Part shown: one piece after another, positions 8,722-15,983 of the stretch | Position numbering within the stretch: position 1 is the first letter of the stretch | Layout: every line of letters starts with the position of its first letter | Source of the DNA: Clostridiaceae bacterium | Lineage (GTDB): Bacteria > Bacillota > Clostridia > Acetivibrionales > DUMB01 | NCBI GenBank assembly: GCA_012840535.1 | Contig: DULF01000107.1 | Span: forward strand, 1 to 35,036 | Length of the DNA: 35,036 nt | Direction: 5' to 3' | Notes under the pieces: generated by a model | What the model was told of the DNA's origin: nothing | Seen by the model: the letters and a program-made list of their open reading frames with translations, nothing else | The model's database searches: none | Program-made: the position numbers and the translations under genes

Positions 8722-8754
8722 AAGCGCCTATAACACTAATTGCTATAGGCGCTT
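8722..8754 (-). terminator. Intrinsic terminator of tRNA-Leu
   Basis: A perfect 11-bp stem AAGCGCCTATA (8722-8732) pairs with TATAGGCGCTT (8744-8754). On the minus strand it is followed by TTTTGTATTTATT. It lies just 3' of the tRNA. Confidence 0.85.
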
Positions 8755-8761
8755 AATTAAA

Positions 8762-8845
8762 TGGTGCGGACAACAGGACTTGAACCTGCACGGGGTCACC
8801 ACTAGATCCTAAATCTAGCGCGTCTGCCAATTCCGCCATGTCCGC
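8762..8845 (-). tRNA. tRNA-Leu (anticodon UAG)
   Basis: Read on the minus strand, the gene begins GCGGACA and ends TGTCCGC-ACCA, with the CCA encoded. The anticodon stem CTAGA/TCTAG encloses the loop TTTAGGA, giving anticodon UAG, which reads CUA-type leucine codons. A longer variable arm (GGTGACCCCGTG) and the T loop GTTCAAGTC fit a class II leucine tRNA. It is a single isolated tRNA with its own promoter and terminator. Confidence 0.97.
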
Positions 8846-8858
8846 AAGACGCTATAAT

Positions 8859-8887
8859 ATGATAACATAAAGCTCAATTTAAATCAA
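8859..8887 (-). promoter_or_regulatory. Sigma-A-type promoter of tRNA-Leu
   Basis: On the minus strand TTGATT (8887-8882), a 17-base spacer and TATCAT (8864-8859) lie about 14 bases before the tRNA 5' end. This fits a vegetative promoter with start near 8852. Confidence 0.75.
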
Positions 8888-8970
8888 TAATTTTTCTTTA
8901 CAAAAAACTTAAATTACCAATAACTTACAGTCTATATTTTAAAAACATGAGTGAAGAATAGAATTTAAAA

Positions 8971-9013
8971 AAAAAAGCCTTGCGGAAATAAATTCATACT
9001 TTGCAAGGCTTTT
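8971..9013 (-). terminator. Intrinsic terminator after aspartase
   Basis: The stem AAAAGCCTTGC (8973-8983) pairs with GCAAGGCTTTT (9003-9013). On the minus strand it ends in a run of about ten T. It lies about 125 bases after the aspartase stop. Confidence 0.85.
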
Positions 9014-9019
9014 ATATTT

Positions 9020-9053
9020 CTTCCACCAGATCGTGGGCAAAGTATGGTGGAAG
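9020..9053. repeat. Inverted repeat in the aspartase 3' region
   Basis: CTTCCACCA (9020-9028) and TGGTGGAAG (9045-9053) form a perfect 9-bp stem immediately upstream, in transcription sense, of the terminator. It has no T-run of its own and may be a second 3'-end hairpin. Its function is unknown. Confidence 0.5.
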
Positions 9054-9137
9054 TCAGGGTACGCGCACCTTTTGCATTAAATTGCAAGAGTTAGGAGATA
9101 CAAAAACTTTATAATCTTTTATATAATTTTTTATTAA

Positions 9138-10586
9138 CTACTTGGCAATTAGATGTTTTGCCGGTATTCCAGGCTTTGTCATAGCCATCGGATCAAGTAT
9201 TTCATCTAATTCCGACTCATTTAAAACACCTTCCTGAATTGCAATTTCCCTTACAGGTTTACCGGTTTTTATTGCAATTTTTGCTACTTCAGCCGCTTTT
9301 TTATAGCCAACATGCGGGCATATTGCTGTTATTACGCCTACACTATTATCAACGAGTTCTTTACATCTTTCCCTATTTGCCGTTATACCTTTGACACAGT
9401 TTTCAACAAATGTGTTTACTCCTTTTGCCAATGTCTCAATAGATTCGAATAATTTATAGAATATAACAGGCTCAAAAGCATTCAATTCAAGTTGTCCTGC
9501 TTCTACGGCCATTGTAATCGTAACATCATTTCCTATAATATTGAATGCTACCTGATTCATTACTTCAGCTATCACTGGATTAACTTTTCCCGGCATTATC
9601 GAAGAACCGTTTTGCCTGGGTGGGAGGTTTATTTCCCCAAAACCTGCCCTGGGACCAGAAGACATAAGCCTTAAATCATTTGCAATCTTTGACAAACTTA
9701 TGGCGCATGTTTTAATAGCAGCGGATACTACTGCGAAACAATCAAGGTTTTGCGTTGCGTCAATCAGGTTATCTGACTGTTTTAAATCCAAATTAGTAAT
9801 GCTGTTAAGTATTGGTACTATTATTCTTAAGTATTCTTCGTCAGCATTTAAGCCTGTTCCTATTGCAGTACCGCCCATATTTACAACCTTCAACTCATCT
9901 TGCACCTTTTCAAGCCTTGAAATATCCCTTTTTACCACCGCGCTGTAAGCCTTAAACTCCTGGCCAAGTCTAATCGGCACGGCATCCTGCATTTGTGTCC
10001 TTCCCATTTTTATAACATCATCAAATTCTTCCGCTTTTGCTTCAAGTGCCTTATATAATTCCTTCAACTGTTTTATGGCTTTTGGAAGAAGTTTTAAAGC
10101 AGTAATTTTCCCTGCTGTTGGAATAACGTCATTTGTAGACTGGCCCATATTTACGTGGTCGTTAGGATGAACAATACTGTAATCTCCCTTTTTGCCGCCC
10201 AGGATTTCTATAGCTCTATTTGCGATAACTTCGTTTGCATTCATATTAACAGATGTACCGGCTCCGCCTTGTATGGCATCTACTATAAACTGGTCATGCA
10301 AATACCCTTCTATTATTTCATTACAAGCCTTAATTATTGCCGTTTCAATTCTCTTTTCCAGGAGCCCTGCCCGATTATTAGCTATGGCTGCCGCTTTTTT
10401 TATTTGCGCAAGGCTTTTTATAAAATCTCTATGTAACTTAAGCCCTGTTATGTCGAAATTTTCAGCTGCTCTTAAAGATTGAACCCCATAATATGCATCT
10501 TCAGGCACCTGCTTTGAACCTATAGAATCGCTTTCCATTCGAAAAAACTTGCGCTTTTCTTCTTTTCTGTCCACTATAGCGTTCAT
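9138..10586 (-). CDS. aspA: Aspartate ammonia-lyase (aspartase)
   Basis: This 482-residue member of the fumarase/aspartase superfamily probably cleaves L-aspartate to fumarate and ammonia. The lyase signature 'GSSIMPGKVNPVIAEVMNQ' contains the flexible SS loop with the catalytic serine. 'AYYGVQSLRAAENFDITGL', 'NMNANEVIANRA', 'VNMGQSTNDVIPTA' and 'MGRTQMQDAVPI' are the conserved substrate-binding regions. The 'YYGVQSLRAAENF' form favours aspartase over class II fumarase. Start ATG 10586 has AGGAGG ten bases upstream; an upstream frame to 10628 lacks a site and adds unrelated residues. A 3' terminator follows at 8971-9013, so it is probably monocistronic. Confidence 0.9.
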   Translation of the reverse strand: MNAIVDRKEEKRKFFRMESDSIGSKQVPEDAYYGVQSLRAAENFDITGLKLHRDFIKSLAQIKKAAAIANNRAGLLEKRIETAIIKACNEIIEGYLHDQFIVDAIQGGAGTSVNMNANEVIANRAIEILGGKKGDYSIVHPNDHVNMGQSTNDVIPTAGKITALKLLPKAIKQLKELYKALEAKAEEFDDVIKMGRTQMQDAVPIRLGQEFKAYSAVVKRDISRLEKVQDELKVVNMGGTAIGTGLNADEEYLRIIVPILNSITNLDLKQSDNLIDATQNLDCFAVVSAAIKTCAISLSKIANDLRLMSSGPRAGFGEINLPPRQNGSSIMPGKVNPVIAEVMNQVAFNIIGNDVTITMAVEAGQLELNAFEPVIFYKLFESIETLAKGVNTFVENCVKGITANRERCKELVDNSVGVITAICPHVGYKKAAEVAKIAIKTGKPVREIAIQEGVLNESELDEILDPMAMTKPGIPAKHLIAK

Positions 10587-10714
10587 ACGGAAGCCCCCTC
10601 CTGCGAAAAAATACTTGAATTCTAACATAGCTTTAACATGACTCTTTTGGATTTATCTGCAGCGAATTTTTCATATTTGAGCGCAAATAGATTACTAAAA
10701 GCTTTTACATATAT

Positions 10715-10743
10715 ATAATATATTATCCAAAAATGGTAGTAAA
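10715..10743 (-). promoter_or_regulatory. Possible aspartase promoter
   Basis: On the minus strand TTTACT (10743-10738), a 17-base spacer and TATTAT (10720-10715) lie about 130 bases before the start codon. The area is very AT-rich, so chance matches are easy. Confidence 0.35.
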
Positions 10744-10810
10744 CTGGTTTTCAAAAATTTTGTGTTTTTTAACTAAAAATGCCCTTTTGCTTAACAAAAT
10801 TTAACCAAGC

Positions 10811-10846
10811 AACCCTTTGACTTAAAAAAATATAACACGTTTTAGT
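10811..10846 (+). repeat. Copy A of a repeated AACCCTTTGACTT element
   Basis: AACCCTTTGACTT, seven A, then TATAACACGTTTTAG. The same element in slightly longer form lies at 11927-11965 as the promoter region of the Lrp gene. Between FAH terminator and aspartase promoter region there is no plus-strand gene for it to drive, so it may be an operator or a duplicated relic. Confidence 0.6.
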
Positions 10847-10852
10847 TAAAAC

Positions 10853-10898
10853 AAAACTCCTCCTTAACAATTCATTTATAAATTGTTAAGAAGGAGTT
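10853..10898 (-). terminator. Intrinsic terminator after the FAH-family gene
   Basis: The 18-base arms AACTCCTCCTTAACAATT (10855-10872) and AATTGTTAAGAAGGAGTT (10881-10898) pair almost perfectly. On the minus strand they are followed by TTTTGTTTT. It lies about 60 bases after the stop at 10961. The 10587-10960 gap otherwise holds only the aspartase upstream region and the repeated element. Confidence 0.85.
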
Positions 10899-10960
10899 AT
10901 TTCATTCATAAATGTATATATATTTAAAGATTTAAAGACACTTATGAGCTATTTTTTACG

Positions 10961-11800
10961 CTATTTCTCATTAATGAATACATTTCGCAAAACACCAATA
11001 TTTTTAATCTCTATTTCACAAACATCCCCTTCCCTAAGCCACACCTGGTCTTTTGCACCAAGTATTACTCCCTGAGGGGTTCCTGTGCTTATAATATCCC
11101 CGGGTTCCAATGTCATAATTTTAGATATGTATGATATCAGGTAAGGTATATTAAATATTAGCTCTCTTGTATTTGATTTTTGCCGCAATTCTCCGTTAAT
11201 TCTGCAAGATATATCAAGATTATGCGGATCTTTTATTTCATCAGCGGTCACTATAACAGGACCCATTGGCGCAAAAGTGTCGATGGCTTTTCCGCTTAGC
11301 CATTGGCTTACTCTGAACTGCAAGTCCCTTGCGCTTACATCGTTGCAGATGGTATAACCGAAAACATACTCCATAGCATTATCAATATCAACATTCTTTG
11401 CAGTCTTTCCGACAACAAATGCAAGTTCAGCCTCAAAGTCACATTTATTCACTACTCGCGGGATAATAACATTCTGATTGTTGCCTATGAGTGAATTGCT
11501 GAACTTTGCGAATAAAACCGGGAATTCCGGAACTGTACTGTTTGACTCTTTTATATGATCACGATAATTCAATCCGATAAATATCAACTTGCGCGGATTG
11601 GTTACAGGCGCCATAAAGGTGACTTCTTCAAAAGAAAAACTATTATATGCTTCTTTTAAATCACGTTCTATTTTATCTGGATTATATTTCTGAATGAGGT
11701 CAATCATATCTTTATAGCCTGATAACCGGTATATCTTATTATCTTTGACCAGGCCAACGCACTCCGTTCCCTCATAGCTTATAAAAGTACAGAGCTTCAT
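10961..11800 (-). CDS. Fumarylacetoacetate hydrolase family protein
   Basis: This 279-residue protein belongs to the FAH superfamily of metal-dependent hydrolases, decarboxylases and isomerases acting on 2-oxo acids. Visible features are 'FIGLNYRDHIKES', the metal-ligand region 'CDFEAELAFVVGK' with E-x-E, 'VFGYTICNDVSARDLQ', 'GKAIDTFAPMGPVIV' and the C-terminal 'LEPGDIISTGTPQGVILG'. The N-terminal segment is the usual small domain. The substrate cannot be told from sequence. AGGAAGG lies six bases before ATG 11800. It is transcribed divergently from the Lrp-type regulator and sits beside aspartase, so amino-acid or dicarboxylate metabolism under that regulator is a reasonable guess. Confidence 0.9.
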   Translation of the reverse strand: MKLCTFISYEGTECVGLVKDNKIYRLSGYKDMIDLIQKYNPDKIERDLKEAYNSFSFEEVTFMAPVTNPRKLIFIGLNYRDHIKESNSTVPEFPVLFAKFSNSLIGNNQNVIIPRVVNKCDFEAELAFVVGKTAKNVDIDNAMEYVFGYTICNDVSARDLQFRVSQWLSGKAIDTFAPMGPVIVTADEIKDPHNLDISCRINGELRQKSNTRELIFNIPYLISYISKIMTLEPGDIISTGTPQGVILGAKDQVWLREGDVCEIEIKNIGVLRNVFINEK

Positions 11801-11926
11801 ATTTTACCTTCCTTTCGATTTTATATTACAACTATGCAGCTATAATTTTAATTTTTATATTTCATTTTAATTTGTAATTATTATAGTATAATTTTTTTTA
11901 TTGCTACAAGTGAATTTTAATTACGT

Positions 11927-11965
11927 AACCCTTTGACTTTTAAAAAAAAATGTAATACGATTTAG
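11927..11965 (+). promoter_or_regulatory. Promoter of the Lrp-type gene (copy B of the repeated element)
   Basis: TTGACT (11933-11938), a 17-base spacer and TACGAT (11956-11961) form a good vegetative promoter about 50 bases before the start codon. The block AACCCTTTGACTT, an A-tract and TAATACGATTTAG match the element at 10811-10846. Confidence 0.7.
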
Positions 11966-12013
11966 ATATATGATCTGTAATTTTTTTGATAATGACATAA
12001 CGGGGGAAAAAAA

Positions 12014-12442
12014 ATGGACTCAATAGATTATCAGATCATCAAAATACTTCAGGACAATGGAAGAATTCCTGTAAAGAAGCTTGCTGAAATTGTTTCGTTA
12101 ACTCCTCCTGCTGTTGCCGAACGTATTAGAAAACTCGAAGATTCAGGAGTTATTATAGGATACAAGGCAATTGTTGATTACAAAAAGCTTGGAAAAAGCA
12201 TTAAAGCCATAATTATTGTTACTATGACCCCTGATAAGCGCAAAGAATTCATTGAATTCGCCCGTGAAAATGATTGCATATTGGAATGCCACCATGTCAC
12301 AGGCGGATTTTCAATGTCAATTAAAGCAGTGTTTAGAGATATGACAGAACTTGAAGCGCTGGTGGGAAAAATTCAGCAGTACGGTAATACACAAACGCTT
12401 ATTGTCCTCTCCAGCCCAATTGAGTTCAAGTCGATTATATAG
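12014..12442 (+). CDS. Lrp/AsnC-family transcriptional regulator
   Basis: This 142-residue protein has an N-terminal winged helix-turn-helix (residues 1-60: 'MDSIDYQIIKILQDNGRIPV', 'TPPAVAERIRKLEDSGVI'). A C-terminal RAM ligand-binding domain follows ('AIIIVTMTPDKRKEFIEFA', 'CILECHHVTGGFSMSIKAVF'). Such proteins form octamers and sense amino acids. GGGGG stands before ATG 12014. It is divergent from the FAH-family gene; local targets there, at its own promoter and possibly at aspartase are plausible because a similar DNA block occurs near both. Confidence 0.93.
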   Translation: MDSIDYQIIKILQDNGRIPVKKLAEIVSLTPPAVAERIRKLEDSGVIIGYKAIVDYKKLGKSIKAIIIVTMTPDKRKEFIEFARENDCILECHHVTGGFSMSIKAVFRDMTELEALVGKIQQYGNTQTLIVLSSPIEFKSII

Positions 12443-12521
12443 AGTACCCTTTGTGTGTCTTTAACGTATTATTCAGATCCGGATAACCTCGTATTTACGG
12501 ATATATATTGAGAATCTAGTA

Positions 12522-12549
12522 ACCTTTTATGGTAATCTAAAATACTATA
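12522..12549 (+). promoter_or_regulatory. Sigma-K-like promoter
   Basis: AC (12522-12523), exactly 17 bases, then AATACTATA (12541-12549). The sigma-K consensus is AC-N17-CATAnnnTA; only the first C of the -10 differs. It would give a leader of about 50 bases before ATG 12606. Mother-cell sporulation expression is inferred. Confidence 0.45.
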
Positions 12550-12605
12550 AGATTAGAGAATGAAAACCGGTAAAGATTGTTATGCCCAAAAATGGAGATT
12601 ACAAC

Positions 12606-13250
12606 ATGGCTGAAGGTAAAACCGGCCGGACTTTAAATTTTAGTTCGCACATGCTGCCTGATGAATTGGTATGTATACAGGCTCCAATAGTTTTACACCA
12701 ATTATCTGTAAGGAAAAACATAACAAGGAATATTGCGCTGACCCCAAAGCCTGATTTACTGCATCCTTTTTTTTCTTTTGAATGCATAAAAAACTTTCAT
12801 ATTTCAAATATAAAAATACTGTCTAAAACAGTTATAAATAAAGATGCTGCTTTGAAAAAAAACTATGAGTTATCAATAAGCACTATATATAATCTCGCAT
12901 ATTCAGACGGGAATAATCAATTATTGCAACCTGATGAATCAATTTTTAACCTAACACTAAACAACATATGCTGCCCACGTTTTAGATTAAAGTGCTACCC
13001 GAAGGAATATCCCTGTGTTTTTCCGACAGCAATTGATGAAGATGGAACAATTATTGAGGTGGACGCATTAGCCAAGGATCTCTGGAATATGTTATGTCCC
13101 TGCACCGGAGCATTAATTATTGAAATTGGTGTATTGTTTTTCATCAAATTTGTGTGTTATAAGCAGATTGTTGTTCCTTCTTATACAAAATTCCCCCCGG
13201 TACCAAGGCATGAGGATACCGAACAGCAAAAGCTTAAGGAAGGAGGTTGA
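12606..13250 (+). CDS. Hypothetical protein, possibly spore-envelope (weak SPOCS-like)
   Basis: I do not recognise this 214-residue protein with confidence. ATG 12606 has GGAG eight bases upstream; the in-frame ATG at 12582 has no ribosome site. The middle section ('ALKKNYELSISTIYNLAYSD', then 'ESIFNLTLNNICCP') is faintly like the strand pattern of SPOCS (DUF3794) domains of spore-coat and morphogenetic proteins, but this is only an impression. Cysteines cluster late ('NNICCPRFRLKCYPKEYPC', 'MLCPCTG'), and 'ALIIEIGVLFFIKFVCYKQIV' is hydrophobic. It is followed after three bases by the next gene, whose ribosome site overlaps its stop, so the two are translationally coupled. Confidence 0.6.
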   Translation: MAEGKTGRTLNFSSHMLPDELVCIQAPIVLHQLSVRKNITRNIALTPKPDLLHPFFSFECIKNFHISNIKILSKTVINKDAALKKNYELSISTIYNLAYSDGNNQLLQPDESIFNLTLNNICCPRFRLKCYPKEYPCVFPTAIDEDGTIIEVDALAKDLWNMLCPCTGALIIEIGVLFFIKFVCYKQIVVPSYTKFPPVPRHEDTEQQKLKEGG

Positions 13251-13253
13251 CAA

Positions 13254-14408
13254 ATGTCCTCCTTAAACATTTTAGATAATGGACAATCTCTAAATATTTC
13301 AACACAGGATACAACCAAGTTGGTTTTGATTTCTACGGCCCGTATGGAAACAGCTCTGTCAAAGCTTATTGGAACTATAGCGGACGGACTGTTGCTTACA
13401 TCGCAAGTATGCGGGTTTGATAAGCATTTTTTCCTCAGCAGTGTTCTAAATATGAACAAAGCTGTTGACGGGTTTTTAATAAATGCCATTAAGCTTCAAA
13501 TGCTTCTTCAATTAAGGATTGATTATATTCTTCGCGTTTTTGATACTATGCCCGGAATAAAAGCGGAGGACAGTCATGCTGCCGGCATACAGGCGACAGA
13601 GCATAATCCGCCATGTCCTGTATTGCCTGAACACCCAACCGAGGCCAAGGGAAAATGCAAATATTCCGAGGGAGATTACAAATACTCCAAGGGAAATTAT
13701 AATTATTCCGAGAAAGATTACAATTATTCCAAGGAAGATTACAAATATTCTTTAAAAGGAAGAGGAGTGGGACTTGTTTCTGCCCATTGTGACCCATTCT
13801 ACAAAGGCATAGCCATCATACAGGCTTATATTAACCACATTGATAAAAATTCAAAAGACAATTTTCTTTGCTATAGCGTACATAAAGGGAATACTATGTG
13901 GATATTTTCCGCTTTCCCCACCAGTGTGAAAATAAAACTCTTTTCGGGAGAAAAATCTAAAAAAGCTATAGTAGAAGGAACAGGATCAATCGTATACAAA
14001 GAACGGTACAGGTCCGACAACGTAGATACTGCAAGTTTTATATTAACTATCCGGTATGAAGACAATGAGTCCAAAGGGAGCAGCTTTCAAATTGCAATAA
14101 AACCGGACAAAAAACCTGATTTCTGTCATGATAGCGGAGAAATCAGTCTTGAATCTCCCAGTCTTATAATTGAGACTGCTGGCGGTAACAGTACAAATTC
14201 ATACCTGGGCTTTAATGCAAATGAAGAATTTAAATTAGCCAATGATATATGCGCTGAAGCGAAGAAAATCCAATCTGTTTTGGAAGAACTAAAAGATAAG
14301 GTTGGCAGCAAATATACAACGTCTTTGGAAGAGCTTATTAATTTACTTAAAAGAACCGGACAGATTATAAACCAGGCATTAATACAGGAAATGAATTTGG
14401 GAATATAG
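13254..14408 (+). CDS. Repeat-containing protein of unknown function (probable spore protein)
   Basis: This 384-residue protein has no family I can name. Residues about 20-95 are helical ('ARMETALSKLIGTIADG', 'NAIKLQMLLQLRIDYIL') and resemble the small protein at 18302-18613 ('AMEEAALSNILNSEGE', 'NVARLQMLIQFKLE'). Residues 136-169 are a Tyr/Ser-rich heptad repeat, KYSEGDY-KYSKGNY-NYSEKDY-NYSKEDY-KYSLKG. A mixed beta region follows, and a C-terminal coiled-coil-like helix ('AEAKKIQSVLEELKDKVG'). AGGAGG overlapping the previous stop gives ATG 13254. The link to spores comes from the shared module, the adjacent YheC/YheD operon and the sigma-K-like promoter. Confidence 0.7.
   Translation: MSSLNILDNGQSLNISTQDTTKLVLISTARMETALSKLIGTIADGLLLTSQVCGFDKHFFLSSVLNMNKAVDGFLINAIKLQMLLQLRIDYILRVFDTMPGIKAEDSHAAGIQATEHNPPCPVLPEHPTEAKGKCKYSEGDYKYSKGNYNYSEKDYNYSKEDYKYSLKGRGVGLVSAHCDPFYKGIAIIQAYINHIDKNSKDNFLCYSVHKGNTMWIFSAFPTSVKIKLFSGEKSKKAIVEGTGSIVYKERYRSDNVDTASFILTIRYEDNESKGSSFQIAIKPDKKPDFCHDSGEISLESPSLIIETAGGNSTNSYLGFNANEEFKLANDICAEAKKIQSVLEELKDKVGSKYTTSLEELINLLKRTGQIINQALIQEMNLGI
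13659..13760 (+). repeat. 21-bp in-frame tandem repeat (about 4.8 copies)
   Basis: Units start at 13659, 13680, 13701, 13722 and 13743 with consensus AAATATTCCRAGGRAGATTAC. They encode the heptad [KN]YS[EK]x[DN]Y. No spacers separate the copies, and the reading frame is kept throughout. Confidence 0.92.
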
Positions 14409-14425
14409 AGAAAAGGGGATAGTAA

Positions 14426-14483
14426 AAGGTAAGTGGACACCCCTGCTGATTAACTTATTGTTGCAGGAGTGTTCCTGTACCTT
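14426..14483. terminator. Imperfect hairpin between convergent genes
   Basis: AAGGTA..GGACAC.CCTGC and GCAGG.GTGTTCC..TACCTT form a long imperfect stem midway between the stops at 14408 (plus) and 14532 (minus). It probably ends transcription from both sides. It shares a GGACAC-type core with the other palindromic repeats of the window. Confidence 0.6.
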
Positions 14484-14531
14484 ATTTCTCCCTATGACTT
14501 ATTCCTTCTCTTTCCTTAATTACTCATTATC

Positions 14532-14747
14532 TTATCTTCCGCTGTTCTTCTTTCCGCTGAATCCGGCCAGTGATTTCGCATAATATAGTATTCCGGTTTT
14601 TAGAGAGTAATACAGCGGTTTATCGTGGATATCAAGGGCAATACTCGGGTCAGGATCGCGGTTGTTGACTTCGATAAGCCAGAGATGCCCTTCCCTGTCA
14701 ATACCAATGTCAACACCAAAGTTTCCGCAATTAACCCCCAAGCTCAT
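14532..14747 (-). CDS. YheC/YheD ATP-grasp protein, C-terminal part (frameshifted)
   Basis: This frame encodes the missing end of the gene that starts at 15888. 'GVNCGNFGVDIGIDREGHLW' and 'LIEVNNRDPDPS' are the final ATP-grasp strand with the metal-binding Glu and Asn, followed by the family's usual tail. The frame joins the upstream part at a run of five G on the minus strand (14739-14735): removing one G turns 'CTT GGG GGT TAA' into 'CTT GGG GTT AAT' and restores 'DELGVNCGNFG'. An ATG at 14747 is in this frame, but independent translation is doubtful. Confidence 0.8.
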   Translation of the reverse strand: MSLGVNCGNFGVDIGIDREGHLWLIEVNNRDPDPSIALDIHDKPLYYSLKTGILYYAKSLAGFSGKKNSGR

Positions 14748-15888
14748 CTAAAGCATTGCAAACCTTTATAGCAAAAAATTCAATTTTTTCTTTCAACGGA
14801 TATACAACCTTTTTATCCGCTGAAAATAACAGACTTAAAGCATCAATCGCGGGTAGGGCTGTACCTCCGCTTGAAATATTGCTTACAACGCTTCCCCTTT
14901 CTCCCCGCCGGCCAATGACAGCTTTACAAACCCAAACGCCGGCTTGATTTTTTTGCATTATACAGCGGAAGTCTATTTTTCCTCCCTTAAACTCAATAAG
15001 TTCAAGAGCCTGTTGAATCAGGTACCTCCCGTCGTAGAAACGCTTTTGCAAAAAGTCAATTGCTTCGCCTAAATCTTTTAACTCTATGCTATGGTTTACC
15101 CCATCTTCACGATATTTAAAAACGAATGTATCATCATTCTTGCTCACCTGGACAATGCCACGGCCTTGAAGTCCGTAAACAGGTTTGATATATATTTTCC
15201 CATACATTTCAACCAAATCAAGCACATCCTGGTATGACCTGTATAATGATGTACAAGGTAAGTGATGGCCTATTTCATTATTTTTTGAAAGCCACTGGTA
15301 CAAGTCCCACTTGCTGAAATAGCGGCTGTTGAAAATTTTGTCTCCTATAATGGATAAAAAATGGTTTTTCCATTTCCCGCTAAGGCCCACTGTACGGTAA
15401 ATTGACTGAGGATATGGAAATATGCCTCTTTGCCAGTTGTTTGTGTTTGGATTAAAACAGTAACCTTCTATTTGAAGGTTTGCAGTATCCACTTTATCCA
15501 GTGCAAACACGACAACAGCCCCATGAAGTTTTGAGTACTCCCTTACATAATCCAACATTTTGTTCAAACATGAAGTTGTTAAATATTTGCCTTCTTCTGC
15601 CACCAGAAGTCCAATAAACGGCCCTATTTTAATTTCGTTTTTGTCCACGGCAATTTCGTATATTGGGTAATCCGGAATATGCATTTTCTCTATAAGTCTC
15701 CGGGAAAGCATGATGTGTTCCTCGGGCACATCGTTGTCAATTTTTATGCTAACATAGTGTTTTTGGCTTCCAAAAGACAGAATTGCGAATTTTTTCTTCT
15801 CAAGATTGAGCATGACAGCTTTCCTGGGATTTATAACCAGCTCTGAATACTTGCCTGTACATCCTTTTATCAATACTGAATTATTCAT
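14731..15888 (-). CDS. YheC/YheD ATP-grasp protein, N-terminal and central part (frameshifted)
   Basis: Members of this family are annotated as endospore coat-associated proteins; by fold they are ATP-dependent carboxylate-amine ligases. The N-terminal region (about residues 1-110, ending 'IAVDKNEIKIGPFIGLLV') precedes the ATP-grasp core: 'IYIKPVYGLQGRGIVQV' (ATP lysine and glycine-rich loop), 'GRYLIQQALELIEF', 'DFRCIMQKNQAGVWVC' and 'VVSNISSGGTALP'. The frame stops prematurely at 14731; one G too many in a G5 run separates it from the rest of the catalytic site, and the repaired protein would be about 451 residues. Start ATG 15888 was chosen over TTG 15900. It is the last gene of the six-gene operon and a paralogue of the protein before it. 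Confidence 0.88.
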   Translation of the reverse strand: MNNSVLIKGCTGKYSELVINPRKAVMLNLEKKKFAILSFGSQKHYVSIKIDNDVPEEHIMLSRRLIEKMHIPDYPIYEIAVDKNEIKIGPFIGLLVAEEGKYLTTSCLNKMLDYVREYSKLHGAVVVFALDKVDTANLQIEGYCFNPNTNNWQRGIFPYPQSIYRTVGLSGKWKNHFLSIIGDKIFNSRYFSKWDLYQWLSKNNEIGHHLPCTSLYRSYQDVLDLVEMYGKIYIKPVYGLQGRGIVQVSKNDDTFVFKYREDGVNHSIELKDLGEAIDFLQKRFYDGRYLIQQALELIEFKGGKIDFRCIMQKNQAGVWVCKAVIGRRGERGSVVSNISSGGTALPAIDALSLLFSADKKVVYPLKEKIEFFAIKVCNALDELGG

Positions 15889-15924
15889 TTTAACCCCCAA
15901 CTCCTAGTCCTAATCTCTATATAC

Positions 15925-15983
15925 TATACCCCTCATCACTCTCCGAACCGTGTAAGAGAGAGGGCATAAAGGAGGGGTGTATA
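15925..15983 (-). repeat. Hairpin across the stop codon between the two YheC/YheD genes
   Basis: TATACCCCTC (15925-15934) can pair with GAGGGGTGTATA (15972-15983) with a two-base bulge, and CTCTC/GAGAG lies inside. It includes the stop of the upstream cistron. It could limit read-through or mark an RNA processing site, but this is inference only. Confidence 0.4.

Noticed and set aside
9020-9053. Structured leader or riboswitch next to aspartase
   Set aside because: It lies after the aspartase stop, not before the start, and shows only a simple 9-bp inverted repeat.
10817-10845. Copy A of the repeated element as an active plus-strand promoter
   Set aside because: The -10 equivalent is at the wrong spacing, and the transcript would run straight into the terminator with no gene.
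13659-13760. 21-bp repeats as a CRISPR or regulatory iteron array
   Set aside because: The copies are contiguous, in frame within a clear coding sequence, and encode a regular heptad.
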